This document shows, piece after piece, positions 21,631 through 33,865 of a DNA stretch of 64,000 nucleotides. How positions within the stretch are numbered: position 1 is the stretch's first letter; each line of letters begins with the position of its first letter. Where the stretch lies: the NCBI GenBank assembly GCA_038380795.1, contig CM076271.1, forward strand, positions 17,375,001 through 17,439,000, in the 5' to 3' direction. This stretch comes from Pyrocephalus nanus (taxonomy: Eukaryota > Chordata > Aves > Passeriformes > Tyrannidae). The notes under the pieces were generated by a model. It ran no database searches. It saw only the letters and a program-made list of their open reading frames with translations, and was not told the DNA's origin. The position numbers were made by a program, and so were the translations under genes.

Positions 21631-23735
21631 CATAAACAGCTATCACAACTTTGCCTTTCCAAATTTTAGCTGTACACCAAACACTCCACTCTTCTGTTTA
21701 CTTTAAGAAAAAATTATATTCTAAAATATTGGTCCTTGGGATGTAAACAGATCTGTGCCATTTATTCAAAGGCTGGATTTAAACTCAGATTTTCTCTGAA
21801 CCATATGAAAGTTGCAAAATCCTTGGTTTTCTCCTGTTTCTCTCCTACAACTACAGTATTTACGTATTAACAATATATATGAAAAAATGTATAGAAACAT
21901 TCACAAATTATAAAAACAAATTAAAAGCTGAGTTTTAACTCCATAAAAACTGATCCATGAAATGTGAAGCCGTGCTACAATCTCCTGAGTTCAGCAGGAT
22001 AATGAAACCAGCACATAGCTAGATAAGAGCAGTACCAAGACTGGTACAGCAGTAGATGGAAGAAAACAGGAACAAGAGTTTGGGAAGGAGAAGTAAAATC
22101 TCAGACCTTCCACCTTCCCTGGAGGCATCTGGTCATGTACATTATTAGATGCCAAAGCAGTTGTACAACTGGTCCAGCTCACATACAAGCACTTGATGCT
22201 GCTCTTAACACTTGCTAAATTCAAAAGGTGAAAGAAGAAAGTGAGGCAAGAGGAAGGCAACCCATCCTTGTGAGAGCCATTTACCCACAGTATCCAATCT
22301 CCCCAGCTTGACAGTGGATGGATCCTGAGGACCAGACCATTGCTTGAAAGCATTTTATGACCATTTTCAAATGCAAATACTTTCTACAGAGTCTCCACCT
22401 CACTCAGATTTGTACCAATAATTTATAGGTCACCAGCTATTACATCCTATTATCTAACCCTTCAGACTCTGCTTCCTTTCTTTTTACTCTTACTGTTCAC
22501 TGACGTTTCCATTCACCTTTGAAGATGCCTGTTTAATTTAGCTGGGTTTTCAGACCACACTTTGGATTACATTTCCCACAAGCTTATTCCAGCAATATCT
22601 TGGCAATAAATGATATTTGGATACCCCACAGAAACCCCACATCAAATATTGATTACTGTTATTTCCATTACCAGAGGCTAAACCAGTTAGGTCCTAAGGG
22701 CAAATTAAAGAGCTTGCTTCCATTTTCTGGTCCTTCAGAGGAAGGACGTAACTTCTTCATAACAAGGAGGACGCTGACACAGAAGCAAATAATTGCCCTA
22801 AAAATGGTTATTTCTCTGGCACGGTTAAATAAAGAAAATATAGTAAACTACTTTGCATGCAGAGGATAAAAATCAATATAGTTTCCATTCAGGCAATAAA
22901 AATCACAGCATATTGTTTTACATACGTACATACTCCTCATTTAAGGTGGAGTTTCCACAATTCCCTGCAGAATACCCAGCTCTGCAGCATGCACCTCTCT
23001 ATAGCACTCAGCAATCTCTGCTTGACATTAGTACTAAACAATATTCATTAAGAGCATAACACTAAAGTGCAACATGTAAGTAAATCAAACTCTCAATGCT
23101 CTATTTTACAAATTTCATGGGCCACTGGGGATAATTAAAAGGGTAATTATACAAAGTTGGTGCAGTTTTGAGACTCAAATGACATTTTCTGCTTTAAAGC
23201 ACTTGATAATCTCATATTTTTCCACTAAGACAGTCTTTTTGTACTTTTATGGTCAAACAGCATAAACAAACAAGAATTGTTTCTAAGGTATTTCAATTCT
23301 TTTTTTTCCTCACTCTCCCCCCACACTGTTTTTTATGATCAATAGCACTCACTAATTATTCCTAAAAGCTCCGTATTATCAAGAAAAAACGAGACCTTAA
23401 AAAAAAACACAAAAAACCAAACAAGACTGATCACCATAAAATGACACTGAGCCTCAAGCCTGGTTTCAGCTGTAGCTCTGAACAAAAATGGCATTGCTTT
23501 GGGTGTTTACAGTGCTGGAGTGCTGTTTGGTTTGTCACTGCGTTTAACCACTGCTCTAAAGCCAGCAAAGTACATTACTGGTAGTAACAGCTCATGAAAA
23601 ATACAGCGAAGAAACTGCTAGTGGCAGAAGCATTTAACTTTCTTGTTAGCAGCCTCCCCCATGTGGCACTTTAGCACCAGCAAGTTGTTTATTATGTTCT
23701 GTGCCAGGCAAAACTGATTAAATGGGGCTCTTAAG
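21631..23735. other. Non-coding stretch
   Basis: No supported exon, RNA gene or transposon. The open frames at 21991-22353 (minus) and 22600-22869 (plus) have neither splice borders nor recognisable domains. Confidence 0.45.
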
Positions 23736-23739
23736 AATC

Positions 23740-23990
23740 AAAGCGTTATAAATTCATGGAAATACAGCAAGCAATAAATTCCATGGAATTAAAAGCTTAC
23801 TAGTGCTATTAGCATTTCAGGGTGTTTGCATTGTTAATAGTGATGTGCAAAAATGATGTTCCTATAAGACAAGGCAAACCAACAGAACATACGCTGTAGC
23901 TGCTACATTTTTATACCATGTCATCATTAATGGCCAATTTTTTCCCCCAAAAAACTAAAAAGCTCATTAATGTTTTGCGGAAAAAACTGA
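23740..23990. promoter_or_regulatory. Candidate conserved block with 14-bp palindrome
   Basis: AATTCCATGGAATT at 23777-23790 is a perfect palindrome. It is close to a related AAATTCATGG at about 23751 and is surrounded by ATTA/TAAT cores and a TTTGCAT half-octamer. Repeat-free. Possible enhancer; inference only. Confidence 0.28.
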
Positions 23991-23999
23991 AATGAAGGT

Positions 24000-26900
24000 C
24001 TATAGAATCAAGGATTTACACCCCTAGTAAAAGAAAAGTATTACAGAAGAAACATAATGCTGGTTTGACTCTCTGGAAGAACAGGACGGATTCCCTGGAG
24101 CAGAGCTCTGCCCTGGCTGTGGGGAGGGAGGGGTGAGGCAGGGTGACTGGTGACATTACAGGGACATGGTACAACACAACAACCTGCTAACAATTTAATA
24201 AGTAAACTCAGTGCATAGTAATTCATAATACCAAAAAGAAAGGGCACTCTAGTCTGACCTCGGTGGTCAGTAAATCTGTCAACAGCTCTCCAAAGAGACA
24301 TCTTTACTCGGGGTCACTCCATCATCATTCCATGGGAATGACTCTGGTGGCAGGTGACTAACTTCTCCATCATTACTGCAGAGTTCCACGTGAAACACTA
24401 ACCCAAGCTGGGATAAGGCCTTCCCCTACACCCATCTGTTTACAGGCAGCTGATAACTTTGTAAATGGGAACTCCTTTCAAGCAGAAACTCAGTAAAGAA
24501 ACCGCTTTAAGTGTGTGGCTGAGCAGGAAAGGAATGGGACATACTTTCCAAAACTGCAGAAAAAAAAAACCAGACCTTGCAGAGTTTGTTTGGTTTGTTG
24601 TTAGTTTTTTGGGGAGTTTTTTGCTTTGGGCTTTTTAGTTTCTTGTTGTTGTTGTTTGGTTGTTTTGTTTTTTTTTTTTCTTTTTGGTTAAAGGAACAAT
24701 TTGTACCTTTCTGAGCTGCCTGAGCACACAGCAGCCAGATAACCTAACCTGCAATGTCCCTCTGGAGGGCAAGGGGCAAATCTGTCTCTCATTGCAGACA
24801 GGAAAATCAAATCACCGCCTTGTTGCCACAGTTAAGGTCTGACATAGGATAAAGAGCATATTCTAGATGGTACATCATGCACAGCTGGCAACGTGCAAAG
24901 TCAAAAAAAAAAAAAATAATCCCAAGAAAGCTTTGTCCAGAACAAACAGTCCCCATGCCATGGAGTGAGTCAGCTGCAGGGGTAGGAAACGAACCCCAAA
25001 TCCTCTCTTGCGGGCTCAGGCTCTGCCCAAAGCACACATTACAGCAAAAACCCTCTCCCAAGATTGAGGGGGTTGACATTTTGTTTGCCTCAAGCAAAAC
25101 AAAACAAAGCAGTAGGTTTTAAACGGCTCAGAGGCACGTTGTCTTTTTGATGTATGCGTGTCCTGGCAGTCACACATCTGCATCAGGAGAGAAATAGCCC
25201 AGTTTTTTTGGCAGTTATTTAGTCCTTTTCATCTGAAAGTTGAAAATACACCACCAGTGAACCTTTGCAGATCTGGGTTCTGCATATAAAAAGCAGCTGC
25301 TGAATACATGCAGGGAGCAAGGGCTTTTTCTTAATGTTTGAACAGTTCCAAGTTCAAACCCATTAAAGTCCAGGTCACACTGGGATCATGTCACTGTTAA
25401 TGCATCCAGTTACATGCTGAGGGAAACCCAATATAAAACTATGATAAACTCTAGTTCTCCCACAGAGATACTCTGAGGTCTTACCCAGATGATGCCACAG
25501 ATCACTCTTCACGGGCGGTGCCCAGATGGGATGTCAATGTCAGAGGACAAGTCTCTTTACAGCTGTTTTTAAACAGATCCCAAATGTCCACAAAGCTTGT
25601 TGGGACCTTTTTCTCCCTCTCCTCTTGGGGAAAGAACTTCTTGTCTAGAAGAACTTTTTGACAGACTGATGCTGCCTCTTGCACATCACAGTTTCACACA
25701 CAACGTCCTCCCACATCACCAGCAGCTCACCCTCCACTGTGCTTCGTGAAGACACTGGGGTTGAGCATGATGCCCATCCCTAACCCCATGTTCCTTCTCC
25801 TTTTGGGGTCAGATCCTATTTGCTAATGGGCAAGGTCCCACGTGTTCTTGGAGGGCTTCAGGCCTGGCCAACTCAATCCTGCCCCAGGAATGACATCAGC
25901 AAGGAAGCAGCAGACTTGGGACAGGTCAGCCCTGGCCACTCATGGAGGTACTCTGGTCTCTGCCCTCTGTAGGTACCTGGCATCTCATAATCCAGCTGAC
26001 ACAGCCCTACTCTTGCTAAGGGGGAAGACAGAGACACAGGAAGGAGACACAAGTGGGGAACTGAGGATATGTAGCCTGATGAGGGCAGAGTGCACAGGGA
26101 GTGTTCAGGGTTCTCCCTCACTGCGTGCAACCATCTGGAATACCAGGCAGAAGTATGCTCACTGCTATCTGGGAGAAGACAGCAGCAAACAGGAAAGGAG
26201 GTGGGAGAGCACAGATTTACTTTAGGGAACAAACAACTTCCTGATGTTCTATTAAACCCCAACATTTCAACACAAACCATCTAACTGTCAATATTCCCAA
26301 AGAACACACCGACCAGAAAGTCTGACCCCCTACAAGAGTCCATCAGATGTCTGGGTTGGACAGACCTACGCACGCAGATGAGATTAATTAGGTAGGCTGA
26401 GACAGAAGAGATCTCATGGTCCACCCTAAACCCCTCTGAGACTGAAGGCAACCCCAACCTGCAAGGCAGCAGTGAGATGTGCTGACAAGGCGACACACAA
26501 GACACCACAGACAGACCCCACCGTGTTTGCTGATCTCTGTGCCCAGCAAACGCTGCAGCACAGGAACCTTTCATTCCACACCAGCGACGGTCAAGGATCC
26601 CTGAAGTGCCTGGTGTTAATCCAACACCACCTGTGCTCTAGGGAGCAAGAATGAATGTCTCCTCTGAATTGTGGACTCGCTGAGGGTCCCCTTGGAGCTA
26701 AAAGCCTTCCTCCCCAGTCATTTCTGGGAGGGCAGCTTCAAAGACAAAGTGACACTGGGATGCAGGTGATGCAGCTGGGAATCACTGCAGGGCTTCGGCA
26801 TCAGTTTCAAACTGGTAAAACTCAGCTATTTACTCATCTCCTCTCTGAGCTTTCCATCTGAACTGTGCTGGGAAAGGAGAAAAAGGACTTTACTGGACTT

Positions 26901-27235
26901 TTTCACCTTATCAAGTATCTAGAAAATCCATCGGCTGATCTGGATGCATTTCAAGCCGAGTTAACCGTGGCAGCTTTCCGAGCGGTAATGCTCCAGCTGG
27001 CCTGCAGATCATGAACACAGGACACACTGACTACACAAACTCTGGGAGATTTAGCGAGCACACACTATACACGTGGGATTTACACCATGCACATGCTGGA
27101 TTTGCACTATTAACGCCATTTTCTGAAATTTATTACAGGGTTAAGAAACTGAAAGAGAACCGTGAATGGTCTCAGAGATTCGAAGTGTGTATTTTTAAAA
27201 GAAGAACTCGAATATTAAAATTCCAGTTGTCTTAA
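24000..27235. other. Non-coding stretch
   Basis: No supported exon. A T/G-rich simple tract lies at 24643-24680. A GC-richer segment at 25.8-26.6 kb has long overlapping frames on both strands (25842-26225 plus, 25873-26280 minus), which is what low stop-codon density gives by chance. A short stretch at about 24249-24262 (TCTAGTCTGACCTC) resembles CR1 3' ends in reverse orientation but is too short to call. Confidence 0.45.
24643..24680. repeat. (TTG)n and T-rich simple repeat
   Basis: TTG units pass into TTTTG and then a T run. Confidence 0.8.
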
Positions 27236-27239
27236 AAAA

Positions 27240-28110
27240 ATTGCTTCGCGCACTTTGAGTCTCATTGAGGAGAAATTTAAAAAGCCAAAGTCTGCATTTT
27301 TAAACTATGTTCTTTCAGATTCACCTTTCCGAAGAGGGACAGGTCAGACTCTCCGTTTAACTACATGAATAAAAATCCAGATAATTCTTTCAATTTTAAC
27401 TAATATTTTGTCTCATTAATGTCTTTTTTTCCTCCCAAAACATGCATTTACCTGCAGTGAAATCAAAAGCAGAAATGCATTGTTTTAAAGATAGCAGAGA
27501 GTAAATAACAAGTTTGGAACCTTGCAGCCTTACCCTGGCAATTTGTCTTGTATAATTGACTCAGCAGACATGCTTACAATTTCTTACAACTTTTACAAGA
27601 CCTCCTGTGGGCTTATTTTAATGTTCTCCAAAAGTGAGCTCAAAGCTTTAGACTTCAAGTAAGTAGCACCAAAAGCAATCATCTCTCCCTCCTTAAAACA
27701 AAAGGAAACAAAACAGTAAAAGCACATTTTTCTCACTGGATATCGGATCTTGAAAAGGAATAAAGATACAAATGAATCTGCACTTTTCCGATAATAATAT
27801 ATTTAACAATTTTCAATTTGCATTCAGTAGAGCTTTAGGAGCAAAATTTTCCCAATAAATATATCTTTTCCAATTATTGGAATAAAAATTAAATGGAGAA
27901 GAATGACAGCAATAAAACAAACTGTAAGAATAACTGTGTGACATTTTTCCAATTTAAAGGGGGTTCAAAAATCCCCCTCCCCCAAAAAAGGAAATGGTCT
28001 CATTGGCCATATTATTGATTTAAGCTGTTGTTGGCTTTTAAACGTGGCACTTTTTATTTCTAAGATCTTTACAGACAATTAATAATGTCACAACTGCATA
28101 CTCCTGTTCC
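27240..28110. promoter_or_regulatory. Candidate cluster of conserved non-coding elements
   Basis: Three repeat-free AT-rich blocks (about 27390-27660, 27730-27930 and 28010-28110) are rich in ATTA/TAAT cores, octamer-like ATGCATT and AP-1-like TGACTCAGC (near 27559). None has a sustained frame. This texture is typical of enhancer-dense introns or deserts near developmental genes; alignment is needed to confirm. Confidence 0.3.
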
Positions 28111-28437
28111 ATTGGTGGAAGTGCCCCAGGAGCAGGAAACGCTGTGCCCTTCCACAGACATTTCCTCCCAACACTGGGATCGACTAACCCTTAATAAGTC
28201 AGAGGATTAAATTAAACCCTTGTATTACAACTACTATAGATAAACAGAGGGGCTGATGAAAATGGTATGATGGGAGAAGAAAGTAGGCTCAAAAGATGCC
28301 TTTTTTGTTTTTTTCTTAAGGGAGATAACAATTCTACTCTTAAAAAAAAAAATAGAAAGAGATCATCATATTACAACAAAAATCTATTTTGAAAAGCCGT
28401 ATTATAAACTATGGATATTAATGGTTTGCAATGGAAA

Positions 28438-28445
28438 TGACGTCA
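28438..28445. promoter_or_regulatory. Full palindromic CRE, TGACGTCA
   Basis: An exact 8-bp cAMP response element, the consensus site of CREB/ATF factors, in an AT-rich, CpG-poor setting. Isolated full CREs are uncommon by chance in such DNA. Binding is inferred from the motif. Confidence 0.4.
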
Positions 28446-31400
28446 GAGTCTTAGTTACAAACGTCCAAATGTTTGTGCTACCCTACTAAAAAAAATAAAC
28501 AGTGAGCTCAGAGTCAGAAATGACCCTTTTGAGCAATTAAGGAGTATTACGCAAAACACACTGAAAAGTGTACGGCCAGCAGAGGTGGGAGAGCCACAGC
28601 TTAAAATTCACAGGTTGCACTGGAGAAACACCAAGCAATTAAACATCTCAGAGGTGGTGTCTGAAGTTTCTACCATTCACTGCAGTGAAAACTGCTTTCA
28701 TATGTTGCAATGAGAAATGTGGGCAGGACAAAAAAAAAAAAAACAACCTAACCTTTTTTCCTTTTTTTTTTTTTTTTTGCCCTGGTTTTAGCCTGAGCTA
28801 CATAAAAAGGGTGTCCTCCTATAACGCTACTCATGGATCACTGATGGCACAAGAACAGGCTCCAACTTCCTGAACACCGTTTTACAGCAGCCTTTCCCAA
28901 AAGGTTCAGGTTGACAAGTCCAACCAGCTTCAACAGCACTACCCAATCACTGCAACAAGAACAAAACCCCTCACAGACATACCAGTGCCCTGCCTGGGAT
29001 GTCTGGTCTCCCTCTTGGAACTGCACACAGCTCAAGTTTCCTCATACAGAGAAGAGTGAGGAGGGAGGAATTCAACACCTGCTTGTGGCAGGGATGCTGC
29101 AGCCCTGAGCTCCCTGATGGCACTTGCCAGTCTAACCATTTTAGCACAAAACTTACCAGATGAGGGAGAGGCTGGACCTCCTCTGATAACAGCTTAGCCT
29201 AATAGACCTCACAGCACTTTTTAACAACAGGCAAACATCAGTGCATCCTTTTTGGCTGCTTAATATATAGTCACAACCTTTACACACTGGACCCTTTTCA
29301 ATATATTAACCTGTGTTTGATCTGTGGGTGTAGATTAGGCTAATCCAGAGGTGCACAAACCTCTCAGCCTCATGCTGCATGTTCTTCACGGATTCCAAAG
29401 GGGTGACAGTACTTTGAATGCAAGTTGAGTAATACAAATGAGCACTTGCATTTCACTGAAGATCATAGCAAGCACCTACAGAAGGTAATGGGAGAAACGC
29501 TGCAGGATTATGCAAAATAATGGACAAATCTTTCTCCCTTTTGCAGTCTTCATGAAGACTAGAAGGATTGGGCCCAAAAGCATTGGATAAGAGGATCAAA
29601 ACCTGCTACTGACTATCTTAAAAGTGGAGAAACGTATTTTTCTAACCAACTCACTTGAAGATGTATAAAATATTAAGCAATATTAAGAAGAAGAAAAAAA
29701 AGAACAGCTAAATGGGCCAAAAGCAAACAAAAGAAACATGTTCTCTGAGATTGCTAATGCTGGCAGACAATAGCACAGAAAGAACTCCTCTGACAGATCT
29801 TTGAAGTCTTCAATACAGCAAGCAGTTTGCCATGTTAATGAGATTTGCTCAGATACTTCTTAAACTATTCCAAAACCTCTTAATCTGTTTTCTATATCTT
29901 CTTGAGCCAATTGTTTAAGAAAAGTCACAGCTTCACCCATCTCTGGACTAAATTTTTCATTCAAATAGGTAAGATCTTCAAGCACTTTGTGTCTCCAAAG
30001 ATAGACACACAACCTTTTTAGGGTTTGAAAAACATGCAGGTAATGTTGTAATTTCTGTTACTAGAGATTACAGAAACACTTTGTACCACACTTTACCTTT
30101 CAACCTTACAAAGAATAACTTTGAGTAACTCAAGGTCTTAGCAAGTAGAATAATGTTACAGTCTCTCCCAACAGTCCAAAAATAAATAAATCCAGTCTTG
30201 GCTGGGGCCTGATTGCTCCAGCTACAACCACCCCACCAGCAGGTGAGCAGCAGGCTCATGGGAAAGGCAAACAGGAGTAAGGATGTCACCAGTACATCCT
30301 TCTGGAAGTCACCAGAGTTCTGGGGAGAAACTGCACATGCTGCTGAGCCCTGCCTAAACAGGAATGTCTCTGAAAAAGTTTGTTTCAAGGCTTAGACTTT
30401 AGCTTTCAATTGCCAGCAAAGAGGTGGCACAGCAACATGACAATGTGATTTTGAGAACCATTTCTCTTCCTGAGAAGTTGGGAACAGAGAGAACTGAGAA
30501 CAAAGTTGGAAAAAAGTAATTCTTTTTTTGTCCACTTTGTTTTTCACATAGACCAGCCACACAATCCATTTTTCATATTTAGCCAAGGAAAAAAAAGTCC
30601 TTCTGACCTTTCTCCTGGCTTGAAGGGAAGGGAGGAGAAAATAAACCTATATAAGAAAGTTAGAGCTCAAACCCACAGATTTATCTGTTGATCATCTCAT
30701 TCGACTCAGAGTTACAGCAGGCAGCCTCTGGTTTATTATCAATATTTAATCAGCATTTAACTCTGACAAGCATTAAGATTTGAAATTTTAAACTAACTGA
30801 AACTTTGCTAAATCCTTTGTGTTGATTTTTTTGCTGTTAAAGGTTTTCTAAAGGATTCTATCTTTGCTATCTTAAAAGTCTTCATGTGCCTTTTGTTACC
30901 AATAATGTACAAGTTTAGTAGCATGTTTTGTACTTTTCAGTTTTTCAGCATGCAAGCTATCCCTGATTTACAATGCTCACTGAACACTGTTTGATTATTG
31001 AAAAATGCTTTTACATACATTTAAACAAATGACTTCTGGAAAACTAACACTATTGTCCATAATTCTGTAAAAATACATTTCCCCTCCCTTCTCCCCGAAT
31101 CAAACATTTCAAATTCTTACTTTGGAGAAAAACTGGCATATAATTAGGCATAATGCCTAACAGTGCTAAATAAAGGAGAATGTAAACATCTTAATTCTGG
31201 AGGTTTAACCATCAAAGCCCCTTGCTGGATCTGTTCTGTTATTTGTGCCTCTGTTCAGAGCTCCTTGGAGGGGGAAAAAAAAAAAAAAAAGAAAGAAAAG
31301 AAAGCAAACAAAACACGCAGAATGAAAATCTATTTTACCAGCTCTGTGCTGTATCCCACCCCACATGCCCGAGGCCAGGCTCACACGCAGCGCGGGGACG

Positions 31401-32040
31401 CCCGGGGCCACGCGGCTGCTCCTCGAGGAGTAGAGTCCTGCTCTGAAACTGCACTGAGCGGCTTAACCGCTAACTCAGAAGATGGGATTTCACCTGAAAT
31501 TAAGCTATCAAGCAATTGAGCTCAAACTCAATCAACCAAACCCTTAACCTTCCCTGTTTCAGTGGCACTGCTCTAATTAGGACTCTATCACTATTTCCAT
31601 TACTATCTCCTATTCTCATGGTTTATTATCTCAGCAGTTTCAATTCTCACCCAGTTTAAATTTGACATCCAGTTTCTTGGACCACATATCATTCATTATG
31701 GTTTTATTTTATGAAATATGTTGCAAAATTACTGCAGCAAATAGGTTTTCGTGGAAAACTGCACCCCTCACTGCAGTAGAAGAGGGACAGAGCCAAACCT
31801 TCTCTGAGGAACAAGTCCTGACATTAAAGGACACGTTGAACAATTTGTTTTCCAACAAGTTTTGGATTTTGTTCTGTAATTTGAAAACACATCCTTGAAC
31901 ACACACCCACTTACATACACCACAACTGACCCAACTGTTCTCACTGTCTTCCCACTGAGCCTGGATCAGCTTCTAGGAAACAGAGTTTGGCTGAACTCTA
32001 CTTACCAGCTCTGCTCAGGGGGGAGAATCAATAACCTACA
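28446..32040. other. Non-coding stretch
   Basis: No supported exon. A isolated minus-strand donor CATCTG|GTAAGT lies near 29157 without a convincing acceptor. A/T runs occur near 28730, 28760 and 31275. A small CpG-dense patch lies at 31355-31460 and is listed separately. Confidence 0.45.
31355..31460. other. Small CpG-dense patch with 12-bp palindrome
   Basis: About 100 bp with many CpGs sits in AT-rich flanks and includes the perfect palindrome CTCCTCGAGGAG at 31419-31430. It is too short for a classical CpG island. It could be a small orphan island, a conserved element or a GC-rich repeat remnant. No splice donor leads out of it convincingly. Confidence 0.35.
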
Positions 32041-32044
32041 ATAT

Positions 32045-32101
32045 GGAGGAGGTCAGACTGAAAAATCTAATGGTCTTTTCCAGTGATAAGTTGTGTGAAT
32101 C
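32045..32101 (+). mobile_element. CR1-type LINE 3'-end fragment
   Basis: GAGGTCAGACT, then AATCTAATGGTCTTTTCC, then a diverged tail resembles the 3' end shared by many sauropsid CR1 elements (GGTCAGACTAGATGATCTAATGGTCCCTTC). It is diverged and truncated, plus orientation. It supports a sauropsid host but was not checked against a library. Confidence 0.45.
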
Positions 32102-32649
32102 ACCCAAACTGCTCACTGCTGAAGGATGTGTGACAGAGGGTATGTGTGCCACAAGTGGTGTATTGATAGCAGTAGTACAAAATACATCTGCTTCTAGAGA
32201 CATACAAACTTCAGGTGAGTCTAAAGGTAGAGTCCTGCATTCATCACCACCAAAATTCCTAATTTTCCTGGGTCACATAGTATCATGGCCAGGCATGAAC
32301 TAGGAACAAGAATGCCATTAATTTCGAGGCCCACAATGCACCTAGCACTTCAGATTTTTCCCTTCTTCACAAACACTCAAAGGAGAAACACCACTGCAGG
32401 GCAAGGAACCACTATCTTCTCAAACTGCAGGATCTGCTTCTTCTTCAGTAGCTGGAATGCATCTAATACCTCATAGGTTCCACCATAAAAAAAAAACAGT
32501 AATATTCAAATCTTGAAGATAGGCATATATCATATAGCTGACATACCCCACTGGCATGGCCAAGAATTGCAATATTCAGTTAAACTTCATGAATTTCATC
32601 CTAACTAAATAGATATTTTTGGCAACAAAGAACCGAAAAAAAAAAAAAC

Positions 32650-33290
32650 ACATCGTCCTCGGATCTATTTTAATTTAAACCAGAAGAGAACAGGGACATT
32701 TTTCCCCCTCCCCCTTCAAGTACATTTTAATAAAATTAAAAAATAAAAATAGCTCTAATTCACTCCGATGCATTTAGTCATCTGTAAAATTCTAAGTTTA
32801 AAATGAAATCACCATTTTATATTCAAACAAGGTCAAGAGAACAGCACTAACGAGCACTGACATCACAGCGAACAGCAGCCACTGCTCAGCGCTTACATCA
32901 GTGTTGCTTGTTGCTATGGTGCTTAACCGACTATTAATTTCTGAAAGAAGGTGATTATAAAGCAGCCATATGAACCTCAGTCAGATGACACCCTTCAGCA
33001 CCAAACACTGATCTGCGTTACTCTTCTCTTCTGCAAGTTAATTTTGTGAATCACCACTTTTGTGATGTTAATATTCCCCTTCCAACTTGAAACTTTGGAC
33101 AAGAAGAGAGGCAAGGAGTTAATTTAGAAGCAAGGGACTTTCACGTTGCTTTAAATAAAAAATCATTTTGCGGAGAGTGATACTTCTTTCCTTTTTGCTG
33201 TGCTCCCAAAGACTAAAAAGCATGTGTTTTAATTTCTGCAGAGATAATAAGCAATCAAATTAACAGCTAAATTCTGCTCTCCTGCTCTGC
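32650..33290. promoter_or_regulatory. Candidate conserved non-coding block with RFX half-site
   Basis: Repeat-free sequence with scattered CpGs, many ATTA/TAAT cores and GTTGCTATGG at 32910-32919, a good half-site for RFX (X-box) factors. No sustained frame. Regulatory role is inference. Confidence 0.3.
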
Positions 33291-33447
33291 TCGACGCGCT
33301 GCTGTAAATCCAGGAGTGTCTCAGCCTGGGACAAAGTAGCAGTGAAGCTGATTTAACCATTCCCTAAGGATTTGTTGGGGGACCTTGCTGTGGGGCTGTG
33401 CTGCTGCAGCTCCCTGCCCAGCACCCATGGATGCTGGGCTATGGAGC

Positions 33448-33461
33448 TGGCCACGTGGCCA
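33448..33461. promoter_or_regulatory. 14-bp palindrome containing the E-box CACGTG
   Basis: TGGCCACGTGGCCA is a perfect palindrome centred on CACGTG, the site of USF/MYC/CLOCK-type bHLH factors. It lies in a GC-richer patch (33380-33560) whose open frames show no exon borders. Confidence 0.4.
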
Positions 33462-33799
33462 CCAAGACCAGCCACAGGAGGGTCTTCCCATTTGCACACA
33501 GGCCCTGCCCTGCTACCAAACAGCCTTCTTGGAACATGGCTCAAAGCCAAAATGTGCATCTTTGTGGCCTTGCTCCTGAAATATAACTGGATACCTAAAC
33601 TGTTGGCTTCCCAGGCAAAACAAGGGTTTAAGGCTCAGCAGTGGCTCCCAAAGCTCCAAGTCAAACGCTGCAAACTTTATCCACGTTGCCAGATGAGCTT
33701 TTACTTGTGCAGCTAAGGCACAGTCCTGGTGTGTTTAGGATCAGATCCTTCCTTCATACATACTTCAGAAACCATGTGCAAAAGAGTGTTTGTATTTAC

Positions 33800-33865
33800 C
33801 TTCTTCAGTTGCTCCTGTAAAGCAATCTTCAGTTACAGCCACCCAAAAAGGTCACTCTTCTTACC
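33800..33865 (-). other. Candidate small exon, non-coding or nested 15-nt microexon
   Basis: On the minus strand a pyrimidine-rich acceptor (CTTCTTTCTCTGCAG, ending at 33866) precedes 66 nt that end in GAAG|GTAAAT, with the donor after 33800. All three frames contain a stop, so the 66-nt version would be a UTR or lncRNA exon. A second acceptor inside it (TTGCTTTACAG) would leave a 15-nt microexon, GAGCAACTGAAGAAG, reading EQLKK in phase 0. Paired sites like this also arise by chance. Confidence 0.2.

Noticed and set aside
24240..24265. TCTAGTCTGACCTC wording like a reverse-orientation CR1 3' end
   Set aside because: Only about 14 matching bases; could be chance.
25842..26280. Long frames on both strands over the same interval
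   Set aside because: Simultaneous opposite-strand openness reflects low stop density in a GC-richer patch; no borders or domains.
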